DNA of 64,000 nt from Fischerella sp. PCC 9605 (GCF_000517105.1 NZ_KI912151.1:768460-832459), one strand, 5' to 3'; shown: positions 27,180 to 36,091, counted from the first letter of the stretch. Made by a program: numbers and translations. Notes: generated from the letters alone by a model not told the origin.

Positions 27180-27536
27180 ATGACTAAAACAATTTTTAAT
27201 TTAACACTGCCAGTGGTTGTTAGCCTCATAGAGGATGTTTTAGAAACTTATCCTCATCATCCCTATCAGCAAGCTTTCTCTATTCCTGACTTTCGCCAAG
27301 AACTAATTGCTCATGTCCTTAGTCACGTATCTAATTGCTATGTGGTTGTAGAAGAAGGTCAACAACCATTAGTTAACTATCAGTCTTTAGCTTGCTCTCT
27401 CAAAGAAAGGTCATGTATAGAAGATTTGATTCATGAGGGCATTGAGAGAATTATGTACAAACGGGATAAAGAGCTAAGTTTGCAAATACCTGAAGAAGTT
27501 GATCCTGGGTTGGCTCCTTCTCATTGGTTTGGTTGA
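27180..27536 (+). CDS. ComFB-family protein (late competence development)
   Basis: 118 aa; the ATG is preceded by GAGAGGGAA. The whole protein matches the ComFB fold: VVVSLIEDVLETYPHH, LIAHVLSHVSNCYVVVEEGQ and a C-terminal region. In cyanobacteria, ComFB proteins have been described as cyclic-di-GMP (and related nucleotide) receptors affecting cell size, motility or natural competence; whether this one binds a nucleotide is not visible. Its last 16 bp overlap the convergent hoxW gene. Confidence 0.88.
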   Translation: MTKTIFNLTLPVVVSLIEDVLETYPHHPYQQAFSIPDFRQELIAHVLSHVSNCYVVVEEGQQPLVNYQSLACSLKERSCIEDLIHEGIERIMYKRDKELSLQIPEEVDPGLAPSHWFG

Positions 27537-28009
27537 AAGGGATTAGGGGCTAGTAAATAATCGTGTGCGTTTTTTTGAATCAGATCGGCTATCTTTTCAA
27601 GGGCGATCGCCACTCCATTCTCAGCAATTGGTGACAAGCGATCGCCCAATTCAAAATTTTCTCCTGGTACAATCAACCACCAAGCTTTAGGGCAATGTCC
27701 ATAAATAGCTTTGGTGAGAGCGAGAAGCGCTTGTGGATCGCCCGTATGACCTGCGAGAAAGTTAGTAGCGGTGGGTAAGAGTGATTTTACTTGCACGTCA
27801 GAAGTTTCAGAAGTCAAACAAGCATCGACAAAGATTACCAAGTCAACACTTACCAAAGCCTCAGCAAGTTCGGGGGTAAGTTGATGGACAGTAAGGGATT
27901 TTACGTTTAATAAATGTTGGGAGGCGATAATCTCTGCTACCCGTTGTCCAATCGCATCATCGCTACGCAAATCATTACCGTAACCAATTACTAAGACAGT
28001 TTTGTTCAT
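27521..28009 (-). CDS. hoxW: Hydrogenase maturation endopeptidase for HoxH
   Basis: 162 aa cytosolic protease that removes the C-terminal extension of the large [NiFe]-hydrogenase subunit once nickel is in place. Family signatures: VIGYGNDLRSDDAIG at residues 6-20 with acidic nickel-sensing residues, VDLVIFVDACL at about 54-64, and the conserved histidine in AGHTGDPQALL at about 88-98. It lies 1 kb downstream of hoxH on the same strand, beyond an opposite-strand methyltransferase gene, so it is assigned to HoxH and not to an uptake hydrogenase. The 3' end overlaps ComFB convergently by 16 bp. Confidence 0.93.
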   Translation of the reverse strand: MNKTVLVIGYGNDLRSDDAIGQRVAEIIASQHLLNVKSLTVHQLTPELAEALVSVDLVIFVDACLTSETSDVQVKSLLPTATNFLAGHTGDPQALLALTKAIYGHCPKAWWLIVPGENFELGDRLSPIAENGVAIALEKIADLIQKNAHDYLLAPNPFQPNQ

Positions 28010-28193
28010 CGTTATTAGCTTTTAGTGACCAAATTAAGTAGATCGGCACAAATAAAGTTAACTCGCTACGATCGTCATTGGTAAGAGTTTCAGCATTTTT
28101 ACATGTCTTGACGTAGTTATGTTTATTCCTGTCTACTTACTTATAATTATTCTTTAGTAGTTATTTCCCTTAATTATTTTTAGGGGTAAAAAA

Positions 28194-28937
28194 ATGACCG
28201 CCTACTATGACTCCATAGCCCAGCAGTATAAAAAATCCAAACTGTTGCCGTTTCGCTTGCATATTGAGGCATATACATACTTTAATCTGCTCGGTAATCT
28301 GGTCGGAAAGTCAATTCTCGATCTGGCTTGTGGAGAAGGATTTTACACCAGACTATTCAAACTCCAAGGTGCAGCACGAGTGTGCGGGGTCGAAATCTCT
28401 GAAAAAATGATTGAACTGGCAAGACAGGAAGAAATCAGACAACCCCAAGACATTGAATATATCCTTGGTGATGTATCTGAACTTAATAAAATTGGCAATT
28501 TTGATCTGGTAGTGGCTTCCTATCTACTTAATTACGCCCAAACCAGAGAACAACTACTTAAAATGTGTCAGAACATATTTGCTAATTTAAAACCGGGCGG
28601 TCGTTTCGTTACCATCAATAATAATCACTCCCAATGCCCTTCGTCTTATCTCACTACTGAAAAGTATGGATTTATCAAAAGCATAGATTCACCATTAGTG
28701 GAAGGTACACCTATAAAATACACATTCACAATGTCTGCTAATGATAAGAAATTCAGCTTTGATAACTATTACCTCAGCACAGCCATTTACGAATGGGCAT
28801 TTCGGAGTGTCGGTTTCAAAGAGATTCGCTGGCAAAAACCAATAGTCTCTCCTCAAGGAGTGGAAGAATTTGGTCAAGAGTTTTGGCAGGATTTTCTTAA
28901 CTGTGTGCCTATAGTTGGTATTGAGTGTCTTAAATAG
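28194..28937 (+). CDS. SAM-dependent class I methyltransferase
   Basis: 247 aa. The SAM-binding core is clear: ILDLACGEGFYTRLF (motif I, about 45-59), the acidic motif VCGVEISEKMIELA (about 65-80), and DLVVASYLLNYAQTREQLLKM (motif IV, about 103). The N-terminus YYDSIAQQYKKSK is typical of methyltransferase domain 25/11 proteins, often acting on quinones, lipids or small molecules. The substrate cannot be told. It lies between hoxH and hoxW on the opposite strand, which looks like an insertion into the hox locus and suggests no functional link. Confidence 0.9.
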   Translation: MTAYYDSIAQQYKKSKLLPFRLHIEAYTYFNLLGNLVGKSILDLACGEGFYTRLFKLQGAARVCGVEISEKMIELARQEEIRQPQDIEYILGDVSELNKIGNFDLVVASYLLNYAQTREQLLKMCQNIFANLKPGGRFVTINNNHSQCPSSYLTTEKYGFIKSIDSPLVEGTPIKYTFTMSANDKKFSFDNYYLSTAIYEWAFRSVGFKEIRWQKPIVSPQGVEEFGQEFWQDFLNCVPIVGIECLK

Positions 28938-28944
28938 GTGTGAC

Positions 28945-28972
28945 GTAGAAGCAATTCATGAATTGCTTCTAC
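28945..28972. terminator. 28-bp perfect palindrome between convergent genes
   Basis: GTAGAAGCAATTCA and its exact complement meet without a loop between the stops of the methyltransferase and hoxH. As RNA it would form a strong hairpin readable from both strands, so a bidirectional terminator is plausible. It also fits the dispersed palindrome family starting with GTAGA. Confidence 0.6.
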
Positions 28973-29024
28973 AAAATTCATGCCTTGATTCAGCAACGCC
29001 TCATTTTTTGTTGATAAACAACTT

Positions 29025-30473
29025 CTAATTCCGCCAAACTTCATCAACAACAGTCCCATCTGCTCGCACTAATTGAACGTGCAAAGGCATTTGTCCGACT
29101 GCATGGGTTGAACAACTCAAACAAGGATCAAATGCTCGGATTCCAGCCTCTACACGATTCAACATTCCTTCAGGAATTTCCGAACCGTTAATAAAATGCC
29201 GGGCAATTTGAGCGACTGTGCGATTCATTGCCAAATTATTTTGTCCTGTAGCAATCACCAAATTTACCTTCAAAATCAAGCCATTTTCATCAACTTTATA
29301 ATGATGGAACAAAGTGCCGCGTGGCGCTTCACTCACTCCAACTCCTTCTAGTTGATTAATACCAGCATCGGCACGGAGTCGATTTGATAGTAAATCAGGA
29401 TCATCTAACAAAATTTCAATCCGCTCAATCGATGCAAGAATCTCGATGAGTCGGGCGTAGTGATAGAAAAATGATGAGGTGACTGTCCCTTTACCTCTAT
29501 CTCTAAACTCCTGCAACTCGCGATCGGCCAGAGGTGTACCAATGTGGCTGCAAACATTCAGACGTGCTAAAGGCCCTACCCGATAAATACCACTATCTAT
29601 ACGGCAATGGTCTTTTTGGCTGGGATAACCAAGAGGACGGTAATAAGGAAACTTTAAGTAAGTCCAAGCTTCAACTGCTTCGCCGATAAATTCCTGATAG
29701 CGAGTCGGATCGAGTTTATCGGCAATGATATTGCCTGCGCTATCAACAAACCGGATATACCCGTCGTAATTTTCCCACAAACCTTCAGGAGTAACCAACC
29801 CCATAAACAAGCTGGGAAAATTACCAAAGGTTTGCGCTTCTGTTTCATAATCCTGAAGCAAGCGCTTAAATAGAACCAGTGCATTAAGTATTGTGATACG
29901 TGCTTCTGGGATGCGATTCTGAATATGGGTGCGTCCCTCCTCTGACAAGGGTTCTCTGACACCTCCCGGAACTGCCCAAGATGGGTGAATCTTGCGTCCT
30001 CCCAATAGTTCAATAATTTCTTGTCCAAATTGCCGCAAGCGAATACCCCCACGGGCGAGTTCTGGATCGGCTGCGATTAAGCCAAAAACGTTGCGTTTGG
30101 AGGGATCGCTATCCATCCCCAGCAAAAAATCTGGGGCGCTGAGGTGGAAGAAACTGAGGGCATGGGATTGGATAATCTGCGCCAAGTTCATCAAACGTCG
30201 CAGTTTGGCAGCTGCGGGAGGAATGGTAACGGCAAGAATGCGATCGCCCGCTTTAGCAGAAGCCAACAAGTGACTCACCGGACAAATGCCACACACCCGC
30301 GCCGTAATTCCCGGCATTTCCGCCAAAGGGCGACCTTCACAAAACTTTTCAAACCCACGAAATTCGGTTACATGGAAACGAGCATCGCTGACTTGTCCCG
30401 TATCATCAAGATAAATACTGATTTTTGCGTGTCCTTCAATACGAGTAACTGGGTCGATGATTACTTTTTTCAT
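29025..30473 (-). CDS. hoxH: Bidirectional [NiFe]-hydrogenase large subunit
   Basis: 482 aa. Carries the NiFe active site where H2 is formed or oxidised, coupled through HoxY, HoxU and HoxF to NAD(P)H or ferredoxin. The N-terminal nickel motif [10 protein letters not shown] gives Cys61 and Cys64; the C-terminal motif DPCLSCSTH provides the other two cysteines. A 25-residue tail after that histidine ([11 protein letters not shown]...) is the extension removed by HoxW. Length is normal. Downstream end of the hox run, with the CBS-CP12 gene 102 bp upstream and hoxY before that. All visible active-site residues are intact, so the enzyme is probably functional. Confidence 0.98.
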   Translation of the reverse strand: MKKVIIDPVTRIEGHAKISIYLDDTGQVSDARFHVTEFRGFEKFCEGRPLAEMPGITARVCGICPVSHLLASAKAGDRILAVTIPPAAAKLRRLMNLAQIIQSHALSFFHLSAPDFLLGMDSDPSKRNVFGLIAADPELARGGIRLRQFGQEIIELLGGRKIHPSWAVPGGVREPLSEEGRTHIQNRIPEARITILNALVLFKRLLQDYETEAQTFGNFPSLFMGLVTPEGLWENYDGYIRFVDSAGNIIADKLDPTRYQEFIGEAVEAWTYLKFPYYRPLGYPSQKDHCRIDSGIYRVGPLARLNVCSHIGTPLADRELQEFRDRGKGTVTSSFFYHYARLIEILASIERIEILLDDPDLLSNRLRADAGINQLEGVGVSEAPRGTLFHHYKVDENGLILKVNLVIATGQNNLAMNRTVAQIARHFINGSEIPEGMLNRVEAGIRAFDPCLSCSTHAVGQMPLHVQLVRADGTVVDEVWRN

Positions 30474-30520
30474 AACTGTACTGCTGCCTAACTGGGATAG
30501 TCAGAAATAGATTTTTCTTG

Positions 30521-30566
30521 GTGCCTTGGTGTCTTGGTGTTTTTCAACACCAAGGCACTAAGACAC
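30521..30566. repeat. Inverted repeat, GGTGTCTTGGTG family
   Basis: GTGCCTTGGTGTCTTGGTGTT and AACACCAAGGCACTAAGACAC pair with three mismatches across a very short loop. It sits between the CBS-CP12 stop and hoxH start and belongs to the same family as the perfect 22-bp stem at 54427-54487. It may lower transcription into hoxH or shape the mRNA. Confidence 0.7.
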
Positions 30567-30575
30567 AAAGGAGTG

Positions 30576-31196
30576 TCAACCGCTACACCAGCAGTCATAG
30601 ATTTCCTTTGCCTCTGGATACTCATCGCAGTATTCTTCAAAGGCTGTTTTGACTACTCTCTCTGCCCGTTGATGAGCTATCTCAGCTTGCATTTCTTCAA
30701 TCACATCCCAAGCTGCGGCACATTCTTCTGAACGGATACCTTTTTGAGCGCAAATAGCGCGAGCTTTTCTAATTTCGTCCTGAAGTTGTTGTTCTAACAG
30801 GATAGTCCGGGGTTGTTCGAGAAAGTTACTATGAGCCAGAATGTCAGCTAGCGAAATGATACCCAGTAGTTCACCGTGGATAACAGGCGCTCTCTGTATA
30901 TGATGATCGGCAAATAACCGCGCTATGTATTCCAAACCAAGGTCAGGATTGACAACGATACAAGGCTTGGTCATTACTTCATAGACACGCACCCGATTGG
31001 GGTCTTTGCCATAGGCAATTACTTTATACACAATATCGCTTTCGGTAATAATCCCGTAGGCATCCTGTTCGTGGCGACGATCTACAATCAGCGCTTTCCA
31101 GTCTCTTGCCCTCATCAGCCTGACTGCTTCAGCCACCGTTGCGGAACTGCGAATAGTGGCAACATCTTTAGTCATAATGTCTGCGGCTTTGAGCAT
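30576..31196 (-). CDS. CBS-CP12 fusion protein
   Basis: 206 aa from ATG 31196, set by AGGAGG 6 nt upstream; the frame is open to 31301, but that extra part encodes repeat DNA. Residues about 5-135 are two CBS domains (ADIMTKDVATIRSSATVAEA, VYEVMTKPCIVVNPDLGL), which bind adenine nucleotides. The C-terminal 60 residues are a CP12 domain with the cysteine pair around ICAQKGIRSEECAAAWD, the AWDVIEE core and a second pair in EYCDEYPEAKEIYDCWC. CP12 switches GAPDH/PRK assembly by redox; the CBS-CP12 fusion is a known cyanobacterial family, found in hox loci of other Nostocales. It may coordinate hydrogenase with adenylate and redox state (inference). Confidence 0.92.
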   Translation of the reverse strand: MLKAADIMTKDVATIRSSATVAEAVRLMRARDWKALIVDRRHEQDAYGIITESDIVYKVIAYGKDPNRVRVYEVMTKPCIVVNPDLGLEYIARLFADHHIQRAPVIHGELLGIISLADILAHSNFLEQPRTILLEQQLQDEIRKARAICAQKGIRSEECAAAWDVIEEMQAEIAHQRAERVVKTAFEEYCDEYPEAKEIYDCWCSG

Positions 31197-31233
31197 TGTT
31201 AACCTCCTAAAAATTGATGGGGTGATGGGGTGT

Positions 31234-31262
31234 AGACGCGCAAGCGGCTTCCCGTAGGGTAG
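31234..31262. repeat. GCGGCTTCCCG dispersed repeat copy
   Basis: TGTAGACGCGCAAGCGGCTTCCCGTAGGGTA-type unit between hoxY and CBS-CP12, matching copies at 26868-26972 and 47490-47527. Confidence 0.75.
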
Positions 31263-31318
31263 GGGTGATGAGGGAACTGAACAATTCAATATATCTTCCA
31301 CTCCTCCATTCCCCCTAC

Positions 31319-31864
31319 CTAGCCAAATTTGATAAATTCGCGTCCTGCTAGTTGTGGTGTTTCTCCGTGTAAAATTGGCTCTAGTGCCGCTTTAATGCGA
31401 GTGGCTGATGGTGGACATCCTGGTAAGTAAATATCAACTGGTACTACTGCATGTACGGGTGTAACCCGATCTAGTAATTGCGGTACAATCCCTGGTTCTT
31501 GGGGAATTTGCGGGTGGATATCTGCGGCTTCAATGTAACAACGCTGAAGAACAGGTTCGGCACTGCCTAAGGGATTGCGTAAAGCGGTGACGTTGCCAGT
31601 AACAGCACAGTCGCCAAAGGAGATAAGTATTTGCGATCGCTCTCTTACTGTTTTAATCATATGCAAATGTTCTTCGTTGGCGATCGCACCCTCGATTAAT
31701 ACTACATCTACCCCTTCTGGGTATTCTTTGGTATCCATGAAGGGGCTATAAACTAAATCTACCTGTGCGGCTAAATCAAACAGCCATTCGTCCAAGTCAA
31801 GAAAGGACATATGACAGCCAGAACAACCACCTAGCCAAACTGTTGCTAATTTCAAACGAGTCAT
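31319..31864 (-). CDS. hoxY: Bidirectional hydrogenase small subunit
   Basis: 181 aa from ATG 31864, with AAGGAG 6 nt upstream; the frame extends to 31990 through repeat-derived DNA, which I exclude. HoxY carries the iron-sulphur cluster nearest the NiFe site. The proximal-cluster cysteines are GGCSGC (Cys14, Cys17), then SFGDCAVTGN near residue 95 and LPGCPPS near 150. No signal peptide, as expected for a cytosolic enzyme. It lies 89 bp after hoxU, the gap filled by short TTGGTTG-type repeats, and 123 bp before CBS-CP12. Confidence 0.97.
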   Translation of the reverse strand: MTRLKLATVWLGGCSGCHMSFLDLDEWLFDLAAQVDLVYSPFMDTKEYPEGVDVVLIEGAIANEEHLHMIKTVRERSQILISFGDCAVTGNVTALRNPLGSAEPVLQRCYIEAADIHPQIPQEPGIVPQLLDRVTPVHAVVPVDIYLPGCPPSATRIKAALEPILHGETPQLAGREFIKFG

Positions 31865-31874
31865 TTTTTCTCCT

Positions 31875-31948
31875 TGTGTTGGTTGATAGTTGGTGGTTGG
31901 CAGTTGGTTGTAACAAACAACTAACAACAACCAACAACCAACAAACTC
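31875..31948. repeat. TTGGTTG/CAACCAAC run between hoxU and hoxY
   Basis: Alternating GTTGGTTG-type and CAACAACC-type short repeats able to fold back on each other. It forms nearly all of the hoxU-hoxY spacer. Confidence 0.6.
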
Positions 31949-31952
31949 CTCA

Positions 31953-32669
31953 CTAAAAGTTCCATTGCTGTTTTTCCCGTGCAGTGACAAGGAAATCGAG
32001 TTTGGCGCGATCGTGTTTCATTTCACCTATGCTCGAACCTTTGTAAAAAATTGCACCCGTGGGACAGGCATTGACACACTTGCCACAGGAAGTGCAAGTT
32101 TGTGAGGTTCCCCAAGGCTGATTTAAATCAGTAATCACATGGGAATTTGTACCTCTACCTGCCATATCCCAGGTATGAGCGCCTTCGATTTCGTCACAAA
32201 CACGGACGCAACGAGTGCAGAGAACACAACGGTTGTGGTCAATGCCAAAGCGATCGTGGGAAACATCGACTTTGCGATCGGGAAAGTGGTAGTCTAGCCG
32301 GACGTGATCCATACCCATTTCAATTGCTAAGTCCTGCAACTCGCAATTGCCATTTGCTACGCACACTGAGCAAATGTGATTGCCTTCCGCAAACAGCATT
32401 TCTACAATCGTGCGACGGTATTTTTGCAAGCGCTCGCTGTTTGTCTGAATTTCCATGCCTTCAGCAACTTTTGTGACACAAGCTGGTTGCAGTTTATTGC
32501 TGCCGGCAATCTCCACCAAGCAAAGGCGACAAGCACCTACTTCTGAGACTCCTTCTAGGTAACAGAGTGTGGGAATATGAATTCCCGCATCCCGCGCTGC
32601 TTCAAGTACGGTTTCATCTTCGCGGGCGCTAATCAACTGACCGTTAATTGTAAGTGTTTTTACAGTCAT
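31953..32669 (-). CDS. hoxU: Bidirectional hydrogenase diaphorase subunit
   Basis: 238 aa electron-transfer subunit joining the HoxF flavin to HoxY. N-terminal plant-type [2Fe-2S] ligands at Cys36, Cys47, Cys50 and Cys64 ([15 protein letters not shown]...). A histidine-cysteine cluster region follows ([15 protein letters not shown], about 98-112). Two [4Fe-4S] ferredoxin motifs close the protein: [11 protein letters not shown] (about 148) and [12 protein letters not shown] (about 192). All ligands are present. It is separated from hoxF by a dead dehydrogenase gene, so co-transcription with hoxF would have to cross about 0.5 kb. Confidence 0.97.
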   Translation of the reverse strand: MTVKTLTINGQLISAREDETVLEAARDAGIHIPTLCYLEGVSEVGACRLCLVEIAGSNKLQPACVTKVAEGMEIQTNSERLQKYRRTIVEMLFAEGNHICSVCVANGNCELQDLAIEMGMDHVRLDYHFPDRKVDVSHDRFGIDHNRCVLCTRCVRVCDEIEGAHTWDMAGRGTNSHVITDLNQPWGTSQTCTSCGKCVNACPTGAIFYKGSSIGEMKHDRAKLDFLVTAREKQQWNF

Positions 32670-32715
32670 GATAACTTATTATTTATACTATCCTGTTGCA
32701 TTTGCTGTGCATACC

Positions 32716-33206
32716 TCAGCCACCCTCATTGCTGCACAGAAGTATCAGTTGTCCGCTGACGGCTGAGCGATCGAGCAATTCGTGGGCATGAGCAGCCTTT
32801 GCTAGCGGCAGGCGATCGGCAATAATAGGTTTAATTTGCTTGTGTACCAGCAAGTCTAATAATTTAGTCAAATCCTCACGAAACCAGTCAGGATGCTGTT
32901 TTTTGAATCCAGCAATGCTGTAAAACAAAGCTTTTTTACCATCTGGCAGTAATTGTAATAGCGACAACAGGATAAAATTTGCGCCTGTCTTGAAAATAGG
33001 GGAAAGGGGAAAGGGGAAAGGGGATCGCCGAAGAGATTTTCATTCCCTCGTTGTGGGCGCGATCGCCTCTGGGGTTCTAGCTTGAATATTCGACCCCGCT
33101 TTGCATTCAAAACTGAAGAGAAACCGTAATTAATCAGTTGTCCTTTGTAAAGTTGTAAAACTTCCGGGCCACCATGACGGGTAATCAAAATGCGTTTGTA
33201 ACTCAT
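32716..33206 (-). pseudogene. Medium-chain zinc-type dehydrogenase / quinone oxidoreductase remnant
   Basis: Two ends of one gene with the middle missing. The first 22 codons from 33206 ([20 protein letters not shown]) match the start of zinc-type alcohol dehydrogenase-like proteins. The last 80 codons, in another frame from about 32967 (LLPDGKKALFYSIAGFKKQH...LPLAKAAHAHELLDRSAVSG), match their C-terminus. Normally about 230 residues lie between, including the NAD(P)-binding fold; here they are replaced by about 150 bp of dispersed repeat. It is therefore dead. It splits hoxF from hoxU; the start codon overlaps the end of hoxF by 4 bp, which suggests an old operon member. Confidence 0.85.
32985..33090. 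repeat. Dispersed repeat inside the dehydrogenase remnant
   Basis: TTGAAAATAGGG, then GGGAAAG heptads, then GAAGAGATTTTCATTCC and CCTCTGGGGTTCTAG. The same blocks occur in the same order at 38281-38362 upstream of msrB, and the first block also at 46190. It marks the junction where the middle of the gene was lost. Confidence 0.8.
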
Positions 33207-34948
33207 ACATTGAGCTTCCCCTGTGCTTGAGATTCATTAATCAGCGTCAAGTACTCATCTCGGAAATAACGCAAAGTACTAAACACCGGATTCGGTGCAG
33301 ATTGACCCAAACCGCACAAGCTGGTATTTTTTACCATGTCACACAGTTCTTCCAGCAGTTCCAAGTCAGCAAAGGTTGCCTTGCCTTCGCGAATCTTAGT
33401 CAACAGGCGATAGAGTTGGACAGTACCCACACGACAGGGTATACACTTGCCGCAGGATTCATCCATGCAAAACTCCATGAAAAACTTGGCAACATCCACC
33501 ATGTTGGTATTTTGATCCATGACAATCATGCCACCGGAACCCATCATTGAACCCAAGGCAGTGAGAGATTCGTAGTCTACAGGAGTATCAAAAGCTGAAG
33601 CGGGGATGCATCCTCCCGAAGGCCCGCCAGTCTGTACAGCTTTGGCTGTTCCACCATCGGGGACACCGCCGCCCATTTTTTCCACAATCGCTCCCAGTGG
33701 CGTTCCCATTGGTACTTCTATTAAACCTGTGTTGCGGATTTTACCTGCTAGTGCGAATACTTTTGTACCTTTGCTTTTTTCCGTACCGATACTGGCAAAC
33801 CAGTCCGCACCTTTGCGAATAATTGGTGAGATGTTGGCAAAGGTTTCAACGTTGTTAATTAAAGTTGGGTATCCCCACAAACCAGACTCAGCGGGGTAAG
33901 GAGGACGGGGGTGAGGAGTGCCGCGTTTGCCTTCAATTGATGCCATCAAGGCAGTTTCTTCACCGCAAACATAAGCCCCCGCACCAATGCGGATATCAAT
34001 TTTAAAATCAAAGGGTGACTCAAAAATATGACTGCCTAATAAACCTAAGCGTTGAGCTTGGCGAATCGCAGTTTGCAAGCGACTGATAGCGATGGGATAT
34101 TCTGCTCTGACATAAATATAGCCCTGGGCTGCACCCACCGCATAGGCGGCGATCGCCATTCCTTCTAAAACGCGATGGGGGTCACTTTCCAAGACACTGC
34201 GATCCATAAATGCCCCCGGATCGCCCTCGTCAGCGTTGCAGATGACAAATTTGCGATCGCCTTTCGCCTTCGCAACCGTTGCCCATTTCACGCCCGTGGG
34301 ATAACCAGCACCACCCCGTCCCCGTAAACCGCTGCGGGTTATGGCATCCACTACCTCAGCCGAACTCATCTCTCGCAGGACGTGGTAAAGCGCTTGGTAG
34401 CCCCCAGCTGCAATATAAGATTCGATGTGTTCGGGATTGACTTTGCCACTGTTTTCCAAAACAATCGATACTTGGTTGGTAAAAAATGGATGCGCCAGAT
34501 CTCCACGTTGTACCGTAGTCTCTCCTCCATTAAGAGCAGTGATAATTGAGGGTGCATCTTCAGGAGTGACTTTCTCGTAAAGTGTACCTAGATTTTCTGG
34601 TTCAGCTTGATTAACTAGAGATTGGGTAGATTCTTTCCCTAGTCCCCAATCCCCCTTCGGGTTCGCCACTTTCCCATCTGGCACCAAGCCAAGACGGGAA
34701 GTGGTCTCACCAGTCCCTAGTCCCTTCACATGTACTAACGGCCCCTGACAGCACAAGCGCATACAACCCACACCAGAAACTTGCACTTTGTCCTCTAAAC
34801 CAGAGGCTGTAACAGCTTCCTCAAGTTGCTTTTTCACAGCTGCGGAGTTAGCAGACAGACAACCAGCAGCAACGCAACAGCGGATCTGCACGGGTTTTTG
34901 AGACTGGCGTTCTTGTTCTGCTATCTCCTGTAACTCAGTCAAATCCAT
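33203..34948 (-). CDS. hoxF: Bidirectional hydrogenase diaphorase flavoprotein subunit
   Basis: 581 aa from ATG 34948, set by AGGAGG 10 nt upstream. HoxF binds FMN and NAD(P)H and passes electrons to HoxU. The N-terminal thioredoxin-like [2Fe-2S] domain ([11 protein letters not shown], then [12 protein letters not shown]) is followed by the 51-kDa-type domain with [30 protein letters not shown] and [20 protein letters not shown], and the C-terminal [4Fe-4S] site [13 protein letters not shown]. It is about 40 residues longer than usual: residues about 72-114 are an extra segment rich in Gly/Lys/Asn encoded by a dispersed repeat, placed in the linker between the two domains. No hoxE lies upstream. 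Confidence 0.97.
   Translation of the reverse strand: MDLTELQEIAEQERQSQKPVQIRCCVAAGCLSANSAAVKKQLEEAVTASGLEDKVQVSGVGCMRLCCQGPLVHVKGLGTGETTSRLGLVPDGKVANPKGDWGLGKESTQSLVNQAEPENLGTLYEKVTPEDAPSIITALNGGETTVQRGDLAHPFFTNQVSIVLENSGKVNPEHIESYIAAGGYQALYHVLREMSSAEVVDAITRSGLRGRGGAGYPTGVKWATVAKAKGDRKFVICNADEGDPGAFMDRSVLESDPHRVLEGMAIAAYAVGAAQGYIYVRAEYPIAISRLQTAIRQAQRLGLLGSHIFESPFDFKIDIRIGAGAYVCGEETALMASIEGKRGTPHPRPPYPAESGLWGYPTLINNVETFANISPIIRKGADWFASIGTEKSKGTKVFALAGKIRNTGLIEVPMGTPLGAIVEKMGGGVPDGGTAKAVQTGGPSGGCIPASAFDTPVDYESLTALGSMMGSGGMIVMDQNTNMVDVAKFFMEFCMDESCGKCIPCRVGTVQLYRLLTKIREGKATFADLELLEELCDMVKNTSLCGLGQSAPNPVFSTLRYFRDEYLTLINESQAQGKLNV
34606..34734. repeat. Repeat-derived in-frame insertion in hoxF
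   Basis: CCCTAGTCCCCAATCCCC and CCAGTCCCTAGTCCC heptads flank a GCCACTTTCCCATCTGGC block; translated on the minus strand they give the extra linker of HoxF with no stop. The heptads are of the family seen in intergenic DNA throughout the window. Confidence 0.8.
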
Positions 34949-35059
34949 CTTCCCACCGCCTCCTATGCTATGATTTTTGGCTTCACCTTTGAGGTTAGGG
35001 GGAAATATTGAGGAACTTGTGAGGAAATTAGGCAGATACGGCTGCAATGCAGTTCAGTA

Positions 35060-35089
35060 TGTAGAGACGCGAAATTTCGCGTCTCTACA
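35060..35089. repeat. 30-bp perfect palindrome (TGTAGAGACGCG family)
   Basis: TGTAGAGACGCGAAA meets its exact complement with no loop. It lies between the divergent hoxF and cytochrome b561-like genes. Related copies are at 49024-49053 and 59175-59228, with a half copy inside ccs1 near 55465. Confidence 0.85.
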
Positions 35090-35169
35090 GAGGGGCTGGG
35101 GAAAAGATAGGTTGTGCTAGATATTCGGTAAATATTAGGATTCTAGATAGAGCTAAGGAAAAGACGGTC

Positions 35170-35778
35170 ATGCCCCGTTCAAAGCCATATCAACCACTAC
35201 TTCTGCGGTTGCTTCACGGTGTCAATGCTGTATTAATCATTGGTGCGGCGATTACGGGTTTTTTAGTTTACGACAGTTGGGATGGAAGATTTGGCGGTCT
35301 TTCTTTGACGAAAGCTAACCGTAGTCTAATTGACATTCACGGAACCTTCGGCTTTGTCATATTTTTTGTAGTCCTGCCATTATTTATTATTTACTGTTTA
35401 AAAGCTGGCAGAAACCGCTTGATACAACTCAATATGTTGAAGCAACTAACTGAAGTTGGTAAACCAATCTGGTGGTACACCCTCCAGCGAATTACAAATA
35501 CAGTAATGTTGCTGGCAGCGCTATTTTCTGTAATATCCGGTAAATTTCAAGATGAAAACTGGCTGCCGCAGAGAGAATTAAACCATACTGCATACTATAT
35601 ACATCTAATTGCTTGGATAGTAATAGTTTTGGCGCTTTTTACTCACTTGTTGATGAGTACCAAAGTGGGTGGTTTCCCACTGCTACTTTCTATGTTTGAC
35701 ACCAATTATCGCCCTGAGCATAATCCGCGTTTATGGCGTGACAAAATTCTTAACTGGCTACGTCATCCAACTTTGTGA
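35170..35778 (+). CDS. Cytochrome b561/b6-domain membrane protein
   Basis: 202 aa with four hydrophobic segments: about 13-33 (LHGVNAVLIIGAAITGFLVY), 54-76 (FGFVIFFVVLPLFIIYCL), 100-120 and 140-163. Histidines sit at positions suited to bind heme b on facing helices: His17 in the first, His at IDIHGTFG before the second, and IHLIAWIVIVLALFTHLLM in the last. This is the layout of diheme b-type cytochromes (b561, HupC-like). It is likely a quinone-linked electron carrier in the inner membrane. Its place next to hoxF, divergent, makes a link to hydrogenase tempting but unproven. Confidence 0.85.
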   Translation: MPRSKPYQPLLLRLLHGVNAVLIIGAAITGFLVYDSWDGRFGGLSLTKANRSLIDIHGTFGFVIFFVVLPLFIIYCLKAGRNRLIQLNMLKQLTEVGKPIWWYTLQRITNTVMLLAALFSVISGKFQDENWLPQRELNHTAYYIHLIAWIVIVLALFTHLLMSTKVGGFPLLLSMFDTNYRPEHNPRLWRDKILNWLRHPTL

Positions 35779-36091
35779 AGTCGACTTTTTTAATTTTTTA
35801 TCTTCTATAAAGAGGAAACTGAATATTAGAAGAGGGATCGCCTGAGATTGTTTACTGCGATCGCACTTGTCATATGAAATTCGGTACTGCAAATGAGAAT
35901 TAGTTGCAACTCATAGTCATAATGAGTATGATTTAAATAAGAACATAATTTATTTGGCAAGTGAGACTCCGAGATCGCAAAAATTGCGACAAATGTTGGT
36001 CGCCTTTGTTGTGGTGGAAGCAATAAATCCCAAACAGAGGTTGATACGGATAGTTTTTCGATAAATCCAATTACTTTGAAGGAGAAATACA

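Noticed and set aside
29025-30473. HoxH as an uptake (HupL) or cofactor-type hydrogenase large subunit
   Set aside because: Its neighbours hoxU, hoxY and hoxF, and the short HoxH-type tail after DPCLSCSTH, fit the bidirectional enzyme.
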